A stretch of 64,000 nucleotides of DNA from Metabacillus idriensis (GCF_009674765.1 NZ_WKKF01000002.1:62001-126000), one strand, 5' to 3'. Shown: positions 19,470 to 28,710, numbered from the stretch's first letter. A program made the numbers and translations. Notes: a model not told the origin generated them from the letters alone.

Positions 19470-19628
19470 TTGATGTCCGCCTTTCTGAAAATAAAACTGA
19501 TAATTAATTATATTAAGAAATCTAGTATATTCATAGTATTCGTTTGAAAAAGAGAAAGACTGTGAACACACATAATCTGGTATCCTGAATAGTAGACAAC
19601 TATAAAGAACAGTATTGGAGTTAAGAGC

Positions 19629-20573
19629 ATGACTGTATTTGACCGCGAGCAGCGCACCCATATTTCAAGAGTTCAAAATTATATCGAAGAAAATTTGTAT
19701 TTGAAATTAACATTGGCTCATTTAGCAAAGGTTTCCACCTATTCTCCATATCATTTCCATCGCCTTTTTACGGAATTTACAGGGGAAACACCTGCAGATT
19801 ATGTAAAGCGGCACAGACTTGAAAAGGCTGCGCATACGTTAATCTATGAGCCGGAAAAGCCGGTGACTGAAATTGCGATCGACTGCGGTTTTTCATCCCT
19901 GTCTTATTTTACATACTCATTTCATGAAGCGTTTCAACACAGCCCAAAAACTTGGCGTGAGGGTGCATACTTAGAGAAATTTCCAAGAGTTTATCTGGAC
20001 AGCAAGAAATCTAAACAAGATAGCAGTAAAAGAAAAGAAGAAAATCAAGAAAGAGAGTACACTGAATTTCAATGGGTCGACCTGTCAAAAGTAAAAACAG
20101 TGGTATTGCCGGAACGTGCCATTGTATTGAAACATCGTCTTGGGGAATATTCAAAAAAGATTGAACAGACGTGGGAGAGCATCTACCGGTTTTGCCATGC
20201 ACGAGATCTGCTGCATGAGAAAACCATGATGATTGGTGTTCCAAGGAACAACCCCTATATCACTCCTGCGGAAAAATGCCGCTATGACTGCTGTATTTCT
20301 ATTGATGATTTTGGAAGTATAGGGGATGGGGCAGAGAAGTCAGCCTTTCATGGCGGAAAATATGCGGTTTATGAGTTTGAAGAACCGGTGGATTACAGCA
20401 ATCGGAAGCTGCTGATTGAATGTTATTCAGAACTGTACAGCTTCTGGCTGCCAAAAAGCGGCTACCGTTATTTGGGCAATCCCATCGAGCTTGTTCAGAT
20501 CGTGCCAAGGGCAGGAACGTTTGAACTGGACTGTAAAATTACAGCCATTGCACTTGAAATTGAACCTAAATAA
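19629..20573 (+). CDS. AraC-family regulator with GyrI-like effector-binding domain
   Basis: A 314-residue protein. Residues about 10-110 hold the AraC helix-turn-helix pair (LAKVSTYSPYHFHRLF and IAIDCGFSSLSYFTYSF); residues about 145-314 form a GyrI-like ligand-binding domain (VVLPERAIVLKHRLGEY and later GGKYAVYEFE). Such regulators resemble Rob/BltR effector-binding types and sense small, often cationic or aromatic compounds. GGAG precedes ATG 19629. It is divergent from the oxidoreductase gene and followed closely by a broken DUF1761 gene. Confidence 0.87.
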   Translation: MTVFDREQRTHISRVQNYIEENLYLKLTLAHLAKVSTYSPYHFHRLFTEFTGETPADYVKRHRLEKAAHTLIYEPEKPVTEIAIDCGFSSLSYFTYSFHEAFQHSPKTWREGAYLEKFPRVYLDSKKSKQDSSKRKEENQEREYTEFQWVDLSKVKTVVLPERAIVLKHRLGEYSKKIEQTWESIYRFCHARDLLHEKTMMIGVPRNNPYITPAEKCRYDCCISIDDFGSIGDGAEKSAFHGGKYAVYEFEEPVDYSNRKLLIECYSELYSFWLPKSGYRYLGNPIELVQIVPRAGTFELDCKITAIALEIEPK

Positions 20574-20594
20574 ATACGAGAGTGAGGTCTTATT

Positions 20595-20989
20595 GTGATC
20601 ATAAATTTTATGGATTTGAACTTTTTAGCTGTCATTGCAGGAGGATTGCTGTATATGGCATTTGGAGCTTTATACTATTCTCCATTTTTATTCGGAAAGA
20701 CCTGGACGCGAATAATCCAAGTGAAGTGAAAGATTCTGCAAAGTATGCGGGATCTGCTGTCGTTGCATTTCTAAGCTCATTTTTAATCGCAATCATCATT
20801 CATTCAGTTGGAGCAGACAATCTGATTTCAGGTCTGATGACAGGATTAATCATTGGCATTCTGCTTGCGCTGGCCTATTTAAAAAATGCACTCTTCGGAT
20901 TAACGGGTTTAAAGGTTTATGGAATAGCGGTGCTGGATCATGTCATTGCGTTTTCGTTAATGGGAATTCTGCACGCTATTTGGGGTTGA
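20595..20989 (+). pseudogene. DUF1761 membrane protein, frameshifted
   Basis: Two frames together make one DUF1761-type protein of about 130 residues. The first, from GTG 20595 (GAGG seven bases upstream), gives a membrane span and the family motif ALYYSPFLFGKTW, then runs into TGA at 20727. The second frame continues as NPSEVKDSAKYAG and three further membrane segments to the stop at 20987. Codon positions change as if one base had been lost near 20690-20715. The reading that starts with GTG 20582 gives an N-terminus unlike the family and is rejected. Either a recent frameshift or a sequence error; DUF1761 has no known function. Confidence 0.8.
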
Positions 20990-20991
20990 AG

Positions 20992-21016
20992 AGGGGGGGC
21001 TGCTGCCTCCTTTTTG
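20992..21016 (+). terminator. probable terminator
   Basis: A G-rich arm (20992-21000) pairs, with several G-U pairs, with GCCTCCTTT (21005-21013), followed by T. Confidence 0.6.
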
Positions 21017-21087
21017 CGTTGAATATTTAGCTTGAAGGGCCTCAATTTGATATGATTTAAAGACAAATCTTTAAAGAGGTGGACAAC

Positions 21088-21699
21088 ATGAGGCATCAGC
21101 CCGTTCATTCGTCCTTTTTTAATAAGCCTACACTGGAATTAGCTCAGGCGCTTTTAGGTAAAATACTGGTAAAAGAAACAGCCGAGGGTATTGCTGCAGG
21201 AATCATTGTTGAAACAGAAGCCTATATAGGACCAGGCGATCAGGCTGCTCACAGCTTCAACAACCGGAGGACTGCAAGAACCGAAGTTATGTTTGGGCCA
21301 GCCGGCTATACTTATACTTATGTCATGCATACCCATTGTCTTGTAAATGTTGTTAGCGGAGCGGCTGATTCTCCTGAAGCAATTTTAATAAGAGGGGTAG
21401 AGCCGGTTGAAGGGATGGAATTGATGTATCAAAGACGCGGTCCGGTGAAAAGAGAGCAGGACCTGACAAATGGTCCCGGGAAACTGACGAAAGCATTGGG
21501 TATTGTAAAAGAAGATTATGGACGTCCTTTATGGGAGGCGCCCCTGTATATAGCAGAAGGCAATGAGCCTGAACTTACAGCTGCAGGACCGCGAATTGGA
21601 ATAGACAACAGCGGTGAAGCAAGAGAATATCCCTGGAGATTCTGGGTGAGCGGGAACCGGTTTGTATCGGGTACGAAGAAGAACAACATAATAAAATAG
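21088..21699 (+). CDS. DNA-3-methyladenine glycosylase (AAG/Mpg family)
   Basis: A 203-residue base-excision repair enzyme that removes alkylated purines. Family motifs are seen: LLGKILV near the start, IIVETEAYIGPGDQAAHSF (with the catalytic Glu), a MFGPAGYTYTYVMHTHC strand and LTNGPGKLTKALGI. The open frame begins at GTG 21079, but AGAGG lies eight bases before ATG 21088. It stands alone between terminators. Confidence 0.93.
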   Translation: MRHQPVHSSFFNKPTLELAQALLGKILVKETAEGIAAGIIVETEAYIGPGDQAAHSFNNRRTARTEVMFGPAGYTYTYVMHTHCLVNVVSGAADSPEAILIRGVEPVEGMELMYQRRGPVKREQDLTNGPGKLTKALGIVKEDYGRPLWEAPLYIAEGNEPELTAAGPRIGIDNSGEAREYPWRFWVSGNRFVSGTKKNNIIK

Positions 21700-21707
21700 T
21701 TTCTTTG

Positions 21708-21737
21708 AATAACCCTTTAAAATAAGGGTTATTTTTT
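21708..21737 (+). terminator. terminator of the glycosylase gene
   Basis: AATAACCCTT (21708-21717) and AAGGGTTATT (21724-21733), 10-bp stem, then T. Confidence 0.88.
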
Positions 21738-21826
21738 ATGAAAAGAATAGAAGTTGGAACATCGAAGCTGAACAGTCGTTTCGGCTTTTTTTATAAGATA
21801 AGAAAGTATAAAATTTTGCGCTTCGA

Positions 21827-21947
21827 TGTCTAGCTCTATCGCCCAACTCCTCGGCCAGAAAGGATCCGCAAGTATTGGCAAAAAGCGCCTTTACTGGCGG
21901 ATCCTTATCTGTCTGCCTGCGCTAAACGGGCGTTTCCGCTTTTCTTT
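21827..21947. repeat. dispersed repeat, copy A
   Basis: A 121-bp intergenic element with the ends TGTCTAGCTC and CGCTTTTCTT. Its left 30 and right 45 bases match the copy at 50475-50593, read on the other strand, almost exactly. The centre is unrelated to that copy and carries its own 10-bp inverted repeat, AAGGATCCGC (21860-21869) and GCGGATCCTT (21897-21906). It encodes no protein that I can see. Confidence 0.85.
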
Positions 21948-21953
21948 TAAAAA

Positions 21954-21994
21954 TTAAGAAATTCTTAAACATTACACAGACAAGGAGTTAAGAA
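21954..21994 (+). promoter_or_regulatory. TTAAGAA repeats upstream of the response-regulator gene
   Basis: TTAAGAA (21954-21960), one base, TTCTTAA (21962-21968) forms a 7-1-7 palindrome, and TTAAGAA occurs again at 21988-21994, 34 bases after the first. Placed 63-103 bases before the start codon, these could be binding sites for the regulator they precede; this is inference. Confidence 0.4.
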
Positions 21995-22056
21995 TTTCCT
22001 ATTAGACTATAGATATCAGCCCGAGTTAGATATACTTTTGAAAGGAGCGTGAGAAA

Positions 22057-22749
22057 ATGACGAATTATAACGTTTTAGTAGTTGATGATGATAAAGATAT
22101 CCGCGATGCGATTGAAATCTATTTAAAGAATGAAAATATAACTGTCATAAAAGCGAAAGACGGCATAGAAGCTCTTGAAAAGCTGAATGAGCACGCTGTT
22201 CATTTAATTCTGCTGGATATTATGATGCCCCGTCTTGACGGCATCTCAACTACTTTTAAAATACGTGAAAAAAAGAACATTCCAATTATAATCCTGAGTG
22301 CAAAGAGCGAAGATACAGACAAGATCCTCGGCCTGCAGGTAGGGGCAGATGACTATGTAACAAAGCCGTTCAATCCGATGGAGCTGATTGCCAGAGTGAA
22401 ATCTCAGCTTAGGCGATATGTGACGCTTGGTACATACGAAGGTGTGAAAAAGACCGTAGATCTGAATGGTCTTACCCTGGATCAAACAGCCAAAGAAGTG
22501 ACGGTGCATGGCGAGAACGTAAAACTGACACGCATTGAATACAGCATAGTAGAGCTGCTGATGCTGAACGCCGGACGCGTGTTTTCAATCAACGAAATCT
22601 ATGAGCGGGTTTGGAATGAGCCTGGCTACAACGCCGAAAAAACCGTTGCCGTCCATATCCGAAAAATCAGAGAAAAAATTGAAATTGATCCTAAAAATCC
22701 GAGATATTTAAAGGTGGTATGGGGAATTGGGTACAAAATGGAAAAATAG
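22057..22749 (+). CDS. OmpR-family response regulator
   Basis: A 230-residue response regulator. The receiver domain has DDD at residues 10-12 and the phosphorylation site Asp54 (ILLDIMMPRLDG); the winged helix from about residue 130 contains the recognition region SINEIYERVWNE and ends with WGIGYKMEK. AAAGGAGCG lies before ATG 22057. The kinase gene overlaps its last 23 bases, so the pair is one two-component system. VanR-like in layout; no target gene is evident nearby. Confidence 0.9.
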   Translation: MTNYNVLVVDDDKDIRDAIEIYLKNENITVIKAKDGIEALEKLNEHAVHLILLDIMMPRLDGISTTFKIREKKNIPIIILSAKSEDTDKILGLQVGADDYVTKPFNPMELIARVKSQLRRYVTLGTYEGVKKTVDLNGLTLDQTAKEVTVHGENVKLTRIEYSIVELLMLNAGRVFSINEIYERVWNEPGYNAEKTVAVHIRKIREKIEIDPKNPRYLKVVWGIGYKMEK

Positions 22750-24943
22750 TCTGACGTTCTTTCTCATCATGATGCTGCTGACATACGGAATCAGCGGCCT
22801 CTTTTCAGGTGCTGCAAACGGAGACAGGTACTTATTTAAAAACTATTTTCAATCTAATGAATTTCAAGAACGGATAAACTACTTTACAAATCTTTTAAGC
22901 TTATATGAATTGAACGGGACGACCAAAGAAGAAGCTAAGGAAAACATAACCGTATCAGCAGAGGAAATTGAAGAACACCGATATAGATACGGAAGTTTAT
23001 CCGACCAGATCATGAACATAGAAAGTCAGTATGAAGAAGAAATTTTCGCTGCTAAGGAAAATGGAAACAGCGAAGTTGAAAAAGTGCTGACGGAAGAAAA
23101 AAATAAAAAAATCGCTGACATCACGATGAATTTTAAAGATGATGAGCATGTCCGAAAAAAGCTTATCGCAGAAAAAGAAAAGAATATCGATCAATTCTTT
23201 GAAGAAATCTATAAGTATCCTAAGTCTGAATATGAAGCAAATAAAAATCAGTTTGTTTATTACTTGAAAAGCACCGGTTCTGAAGAAGTTCACACCAACT
23301 TGCAATTGTCTGAGAATGATGATCCCAAGGAGTTTATCAATCAAAAAGACATGTACTATATTGAAAATTATTCGGGATCAAGAGGCTATATCAATTCAAC
23401 AGATGGGTTTCATTATTTTGGAAGCAGTGATATTACGGAGGATCTAATCAGAGGGGAGGAAACAAGATTCACCGGACAAATCGCCTTGTCAAAAAATGCA
23501 CCAGCAGACAGCGAAACCATGATTGAATTCCGGGATTTTCAGAAATCACAGGCTCTCTATTACGGACATTCACTCAGCGGCCTTGCAGCTCTTTTCATCA
23601 GTGTTTTTCTTCTGAGAAGACGTCCGCTGTTTGAACCCATTCTGAAAAGCAAGTGGGCGCAAGTGTACCTTCGCCTGCCTCTGGATGTGAGAATTCTCTT
23701 CACCGGCATTGCGTTTGTCGGAAGCATGATCTGCATGTTCGGAGTGATCGACTATTATCCGTTCCGTTATGGATACGAATGGCTCTATGCTTTTATCTTT
23801 TTAATGATTGGAACTCTGTTTATCGCAGCACTCATCGTTCAGGCAGTCCTTCTCATTCGCCTATTTAAAACAGAAGGCCATTTCAAGGCAGAATGGAAAA
23901 CAACGGTACTTTACAGGATTGCAAATGCTGTATCAGACGCCTTTCTGATTCAGAAGGTAGGCATTCAGCTTTTGATATTGCTCGGCATTGTTTTCTGCTT
24001 TGGGGTTGGAGCGGCAGTAGTGATCGTTGAACCTGCGTTCCTGCTCATCTACTTTCCTGCTTTTCTGCTCATTGGACTTCCGGTTGTGCTGTTTATGTTC
24101 AAACGAATTGGCTATTTTAATAAAATTGTGGCGAATTCAAATGACATTATGCTCGGCAATCTGGAAACAGACCTGCCGGTTAATGGGAAAACGGCCCTTG
24201 CGACACTTGCTTCGAATATGAATGCTCTGAAGCATGGGGTAAAAACCTCACAGCAAAAGCAGGTCAAAAGCGAACGCCTGAAAACGGAGCTGATCACAAA
24301 TGTCAGCCACGATCTGCGGACACCGCTTACTTCCATTATCAGCTACACAGAATTACTGAAAAATCCGAATCTCTCAGAAGAGGAAAGAGCTTCCTACGTA
24401 GAAATTGTCGACCGCAAATCGCAGCGCCTGAAAATCCTGATTGATGATCTGTTTGAAGCTTCAAAAATGGCGAGCGGGAATATTGATCTAGTGAAACAAA
24501 ACGCAGATATTGCACAGCTCCTGCAGCAGGCGCTTGCTGAATACAATGAAGCCATCAGCAAGTCTTCCCTGCAGTTCAGGGTGACTCATTCAGATGAACC
24601 TGTTTATGCAGTCGTAGACGGGCAAAAAATGTGGAGAGTGTTTGAGAATTTGATTGGCAATATTCTTAAGTATTCTTTAGAGAATACTAGAGTGTACCTT
24701 TCCGTTAAAAAAATCGGGGAGCAAGTCATCATCTCTTTTAAAAATGTCACGAAGTATGAGCTCAGCGAAAATACAGATGAACTATTTGAACGGTTTAAAC
24801 GCGGAGACTCCTCGCGCCATACAGAAGGTTCCGGACTTGGCCTTACAATTGCCAAATCGATTGTTGAGCTTCACGGAGGGCAGTTGGAGATTGATGTGGA
24901 CGGAGATTTATTTAAAGTAACCATAATCTTGGACGCTAATTAA
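22727..24943 (+). CDS. sensor histidine kinase, large membrane type
   Basis: A 738-residue kinase. One N-terminal membrane span is followed by a long external region (about residues 35-270) rich in charged, coiled-coil-like sequence, then several membrane spans (about residues 280-460), a HAMP-like linker, the H-box NVSHDLRTPLTS and an ATPase domain ending in GSGLGLTIAKSI. The start is TTG 22727 with AAGGTGG nine bases upstream inside the regulator gene. The unusually large sensor part suggests detection of an envelope or extracellular signal that I cannot name. A terminator follows immediately. Confidence 0.87.
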   Translation: MGTKWKNSLTFFLIMMLLTYGISGLFSGAANGDRYLFKNYFQSNEFQERINYFTNLLSLYELNGTTKEEAKENITVSAEEIEEHRYRYGSLSDQIMNIESQYEEEIFAAKENGNSEVEKVLTEEKNKKIADITMNFKDDEHVRKKLIAEKEKNIDQFFEEIYKYPKSEYEANKNQFVYYLKSTGSEEVHTNLQLSENDDPKEFINQKDMYYIENYSGSRGYINSTDGFHYFGSSDITEDLIRGEETRFTGQIALSKNAPADSETMIEFRDFQKSQALYYGHSLSGLAALFISVFLLRRRPLFEPILKSKWAQVYLRLPLDVRILFTGIAFVGSMICMFGVIDYYPFRYGYEWLYAFIFLMIGTLFIAALIVQAVLLIRLFKTEGHFKAEWKTTVLYRIANAVSDAFLIQKVGIQLLILLGIVFCFGVGAAVVIVEPAFLLIYFPAFLLIGLPVVLFMFKRIGYFNKIVANSNDIMLGNLETDLPVNGKTALATLASNMNALKHGVKTSQQKQVKSERLKTELITNVSHDLRTPLTSIISYTELLKNPNLSEEERASYVEIVDRKSQRLKILIDDLFEASKMASGNIDLVKQNADIAQLLQQALAEYNEAISKSSLQFRVTHSDEPVYAVVDGQKMWRVFENLIGNILKYSLENTRVYLSVKKIGEQVIISFKNVTKYELSENTDELFERFKRGDSSRHTEGSGLGLTIAKSIVELHGGQLEIDVDGDLFKVTIILDAN

Positions 24944-24946
24944 AAT

Positions 24947-24984
24947 AACAGCAGGTTCCCGCATTCAGGGAACCTGCTGTTTTC
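24947..24984. terminator. bidirectional terminator
   Basis: AACAGCAGGTTCCC and GGGAACCTGCTGTT form a perfect 14-bp stem between the convergent kinase and amylase genes. Confidence 0.92.
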
Positions 24985-24990
24985 ATTTAC

Positions 24991-26457
24991 TTATTCAACA
25001 TCTTCATCCGGACGGGCCCAGACAGAAACACTTTGGCCGTTTACAGGGAACGTCGCAAAGCCATCATCTTCAATGGTAATATGCTCTTCGCGGGTGCCTG
25101 TTAAGTCCACCCATACTTCACCTGCATGGTGTTCGCCGACACACATCCGTTTTTCTCCTTCGTCGCCATTTGAAATGACAACAGCACAGCCGGAACGCTC
25201 GAACTCATCTACTCCGCGTCTTACCCAGCCGATTGTATTCGGATGGTCAAAGTAATCTTCCTGCTCACCATAGGCTCTTGTCTGTCTGGCATAAAGAAGG
25301 GGATCAATCGCTTCTCTTTTGCCGTCGATTGGATTGTCTCCATCAATTCCGTAGTAATCGCCGTAAAATACACAAGGATATCCCTGCTTTCTCAGAAGAA
25401 TCAGAGCATAGGCACTTTGCTTAAAGCAGTCTTCAACCCATGATTCGAGGGCTTCATCAGGCTGGGAGTCATGATTATCAACAAATGTGACAGCATGCTC
25501 GGGATGGGAGCCGACAAGGGTATCCTCAAAGATAGTGGAGAGATCAAAATCACTTCCTGCCATGGATGCTTCATGAAGCTTGTAGTGAAGGGACACATCA
25601 AATAAACTCATTTTGTAGTCAATTTTATCAAGGAAATTCTGGCATTCTTTTAAATCGGACTTCCAGAACTCGCCTACAAAAAAGAAATCTTCCCCGCGGT
25701 CTTCATAAAGCTCTTCAGCAAACCTCTGAACAAACTCATGATTGATATGTTTAATGGCATCAAGGCGGTATCCGTCACACTGCAGCGTGTCTGCAAGCCA
25801 CTTGCCCCATGAAATCATTTCATCCTGAACTTCTTCATTATCATAGTCAATGTTCGCGAACATTAAGTAATCATAATTTCCGAATTCCTCGTCAACATTC
25901 TCATTCCAGTCTTTATTGTCACCGACAATTTTAAAGACGCCGATTTTATCGTTTTTCGCATCGTAATCTGTTCCGTTGAAATGCTCAAAATTCCATTCAA
26001 AGGAAGAATACTTTCCTTTTCGGCCCGGGAAGTTGAATTTTGTCCAGCCTTCAATATTAATCGGCTCGGATAATTCTTCCGTTCGGTCCTCGCGGTCTAC
26101 TTCAATCACTTTAAATAATTCCGTCTCATCGGCTCCTGCTTTATGATTCATAACCAAATCCACATAAACGGCAATGCCGTTATCGTGACAAGCTTTAATA
26201 GCAGCAAGTAATTCCTTCTTCAAACCATATTTAGTACGGACAGAACCCTTTTGATTGAACTCTCCAAGATCATATAAGTCATACACGCCATATCCGACAT
26301 CATCTCCAGACTGGCCTTTTGTCACGGGAGGAATCCAAATCGAATCAATGCCTCTTTCCTTAAGCTCCGGCGCTAACTCTTTCAGCCTGTTCCAATGTGT
26401 TCCAGTAGGTCTTACATGCCATTCAAAAAACTGCATCATTGTGTGATTCTGTTCCAT
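24991..26457 (-). CDS. cytoplasmic alpha-amylase (GH13)
   Basis: A 488-residue glycoside hydrolase family 13 enzyme that cleaves alpha-1,4-glucans. Conserved regions are all visible: VDLVMNH, the nucleophile in DGYRLDAIKHI, the acid/base Glu in FFFVGEFWKS and the transition-state Asp in FVDNHDSQ. No signal peptide precedes MEQNHTMMQFFEWH, so it acts inside the cell on imported maltodextrins or glycogen-like polymers. AAAGGGG precedes ATG 26457. A near-cre sequence about 100 bases upstream suggests carbon catabolite control. Confidence 0.92.
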   Translation of the reverse strand: MEQNHTMMQFFEWHVRPTGTHWNRLKELAPELKERGIDSIWIPPVTKGQSGDDVGYGVYDLYDLGEFNQKGSVRTKYGLKKELLAAIKACHDNGIAVYVDLVMNHKAGADETELFKVIEVDREDRTEELSEPINIEGWTKFNFPGRKGKYSSFEWNFEHFNGTDYDAKNDKIGVFKIVGDNKDWNENVDEEFGNYDYLMFANIDYDNEEVQDEMISWGKWLADTLQCDGYRLDAIKHINHEFVQRFAEELYEDRGEDFFFVGEFWKSDLKECQNFLDKIDYKMSLFDVSLHYKLHEASMAGSDFDLSTIFEDTLVGSHPEHAVTFVDNHDSQPDEALESWVEDCFKQSAYALILLRKQGYPCVFYGDYYGIDGDNPIDGKREAIDPLLYARQTRAYGEQEDYFDHPNTIGWVRRGVDEFERSGCAVVISNGDEGEKRMCVGEHHAGEVWVDLTGTREEHITIEDDGFATFPVNGQSVSVWARPDEDVE

Positions 26458-26558
26458 CCCGAATTCCCCTTTTCATTGTGTTCTTTCTGTTATCCTACTT
26501 TCTACCCTTAATAACAGAAAACGAAGCAGAATTTTTTAAAAATTTCCCGCTTATTTTG

Positions 26559-26572
26559 TTGAAGCGTTTTCA
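26559..26572 (-). promoter_or_regulatory. cre-like site upstream of the amylase gene
   Basis: Read on the minus strand the site is TGAAAACGCTTCAA, one base from the CcpA consensus TGWAANCGNWNNCA. Its position about 100 bases before the amylase start fits catabolite repression but is not proof. Confidence 0.45.
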
Positions 26573-26617
26573 TTGTGAGATTACGGGTTGCGAAATAAAT
26601 AGGACTCTTTATAATGA

Positions 26618-27345
26618 GAAATATTAAAAAATTCTGTTAAAGGAGATGAGAATGTCTATGGAACCAAACAGAATGGCTGGCTTCGCGGCGAAGACGGCGC
26701 GATCATCACTTCACCATTCATGTACTCTCTTGTTCCTATTATTATGGGCTTGTTTCTATTTCCTGGACTTGCGTATGGGATGGCAACTAAATCAATCCGT
26801 TCAGATAAGGATGTCGCCCAGGAAATCGCGAAGTCGCTTGGAACGATGGGAATGTACATGGCAATTGCCTTTTTTGCGGCCCAGTTTATTGCCTATTTTA
26901 ACTGGAGTAATTTAGGAATCATCATGGCGATCTCTGGAGCAGATTTGCTTAAAGGTCTTGGCTCACAGGCTTGCCTCTTTTAATCGGGTTTATCTTATTC
27001 TGCGGAACTCTGAATCTCTTTATCGCAAGTGCTTCCGCTAAATGGGCTATTGTAGGTCCGGTCTTTGTTCCAATGTTCATGCTTCTCGGGTATGACCCGG
27101 CATTTACGCAGGTTGCCTATCGGATTGGTGATTCAATAACAAACCCAATTACTCCAATGTTTGCGTATTTTGCTATTTTGCTTGCGGGAGCTAAGAAGTT
27201 TGATAAGAATATGGGACTTGGTTCACTGATTTCCGTCATGCTTCCATATACGATTTTCTTTGGCATCGCTTGGATTTTATTCTTTATCGCCTGGTATTAT
27301 CTCGGAATTCCGCTCGGTCCTGGAGCAGATATCCATTTAAAATAG
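26618..27345 (+). pseudogene. AbgT-family transporter remnant
   Basis: The C-terminal half of an AbgT (p-aminobenzoyl-glutamate type) transporter. Homology-like sequence begins with NGWLRGEDGAIITSPF and continues through FFAAQFIAYFNWSNLG in one frame until a stop at 26981. The rest (LPLLIGFI to GPGADIHLK, including NLFIASASAKWAIVGPVFVPMF) lies in another frame, as expected from loss of one base in GGCTCACAGG near 26963. The usual first 250 residues are absent and no start codon remains in frame. The intact hydrolase gene that follows probably formed an operon with it. Confidence 0.85.
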
Positions 27346-27358
27346 AAGGAGGCAGCTT

Positions 27359-28657
27359 ATGGGTGCTGTATTTTCAAAAGAACGATTGATTGAGGAGCTG
27401 GATCAATGCCCTTCTTATGAAGGAATTGATCCGACAGAACTTGCTGATAAATTATCCGTCCTTTTTGAAATAGGAAAAACTCCTGAAGGCGGAATCACAA
27501 GGTTTCCCTATACAAAGGAAGAAAACGAAGCAAAAGCCATTTTTAAAAGCTGGATGATAGAAGCCGGCCTTGAAATCAGGGAAGATGCAATCGGCAATTT
27601 ATTTGGCACACTTCAAGGAACATCGAGAGAGCTTCCTGTCGTCATGACAGGCTCTCATTTGGACAGTGTTCCAAATGGCGGTGCATTTGACGGTCCGCTC
27701 GGCTGCTTAAGCAGTTTGCTTGCCATCAAGGCGATTGCTTCTAAGGAAGAGAAGCCAAAGCGTTCCATTGAGCTTGCCGTTTTTGTGGACGAAGAAGGAG
27801 CACGATTTAAAAACGGTATTTTTGGAAGCCGCGTTATGATGGGTGAAGTTGGTGCATCTGATTTCAAATCGTTTAAAGACGATAATGACAACGTTCTGTA
27901 CGATGAAATGGTACGTTGCGGTCATGATCCGGAACGAGTTCAGGATTCTTATAGAAAACCAGAGGATATATATGCTTTTCTTGAACTTCATATAGAACAG
28001 GGCAAGCGCCTGGAATCGGAAGGGAAAGATATCGGAATTGTGAGCGGGATTGCAGGGCCTTCTTGGACGTCCTTTACGTTCTTAGGAGAAACAGATCATG
28101 CGGGAAATACACCTATGAACTTCCGCAGGGATACACTGGCGGCCGCAGCAGAATTTATTCTGAAAGTTGAACAGGCACCGCCAAGGTTCAGCCATACAGC
28201 TGTTGCAACAGTTGGGAAAATAAATGTTTTTCCAAATGGAACGAACGTCATTTCCGGCAAAACAGAGGTCATTGTCGATGCAAGGGATATTGACCTGGAA
28301 GCAAGAGATGCCATGATTGCCTCATTAAAAGATGAAGCAGTGAACCTTTCAAAGGAAAGAGGAGTTGTAGTCGACATAAAAGACGGCATTAATATCGCAC
28401 CTGTGATTGTTCCAGACCATATACAGGAAGTCATCCAAACCTCTGCAAAAGCGAGTGGACTAACCTCGCTCTCACTTCCAAGCGGTGCGGGGCATGACGC
28501 AATGACACTCGGAAAATATGTGCCATCAGGCATGATTTTTGTGCCTAGCTTAAATGGGAAAAGCCATTCACCGGAAGAGTGGACCTCACTGCCTGACTGC
28601 GTCAGAGGTGTAAAGGTGATGAAAGAATCGCTTGACCAGCTGGCAAATAGGATTTGA
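27359..28657 (+). CDS. M20-family Zn-dependent amidohydrolase (allantoate/N-carbamoyl-amino-acid hydrolase type)
   Basis: A 432-residue hydrolase of the AllC/HyuC/AmaB group, which removes carbamoyl or acyl groups from amino-acid nitrogen. Metal-binding motifs: TGSHLDSVPNGGAFDGPLG (His, Asp), FVDEEGARF (Glu pair), ELHIEQG and the late GAGHDAM with its His. GAAGGAGG precedes ATG 27359. It lies 13 bases after the broken AbgT gene, so the original operon would have imported and cleaved an amide such as an aminoacyl-glutamate; with the transporter lost, its substrate must come from elsewhere. Exact substrate unknown. Confidence 0.87.
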   Translation: MGAVFSKERLIEELDQCPSYEGIDPTELADKLSVLFEIGKTPEGGITRFPYTKEENEAKAIFKSWMIEAGLEIREDAIGNLFGTLQGTSRELPVVMTGSHLDSVPNGGAFDGPLGCLSSLLAIKAIASKEEKPKRSIELAVFVDEEGARFKNGIFGSRVMMGEVGASDFKSFKDDNDNVLYDEMVRCGHDPERVQDSYRKPEDIYAFLELHIEQGKRLESEGKDIGIVSGIAGPSWTSFTFLGETDHAGNTPMNFRRDTLAAAAEFILKVEQAPPRFSHTAVATVGKINVFPNGTNVISGKTEVIVDARDIDLEARDAMIASLKDEAVNLSKERGVVVDIKDGINIAPVIVPDHIQEVIQTSAKASGLTSLSLPSGAGHDAMTLGKYVPSGMIFVPSLNGKSHSPEEWTSLPDCVRGVKVMKESLDQLANRI

Positions 28658-28675
28658 GTGCAATCTCAAAATCCA

Positions 28676-28710
28676 AAAATCCTCTCCCGCAATTTGGGAG
28701 AGGATTTTAT
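28676..28710 (+). terminator. terminator of the amidohydrolase gene
   Basis: AAAATCCTCTCCC (28676-28688) and GGGAGAGGATTTT (28696-28708) form a 13-bp stem with flanking A/T. Confidence 0.9.

Noticed and set aside
19470-19661. 64-codon N-terminal extension of the Gfo/Idh gene
   Set aside because: It overlaps the divergent promoter region and the start of the AraC-type gene, and the Rossmann motif begins right after ATG 19469.
20582-20594. GTG 20582 as the start of a 135-residue protein
   Set aside because: The N-terminal part in that frame is Cys/His/Phe-rich and unlike DUF1761, while the other frame gives the proper N-terminus; the gene is frameshifted.
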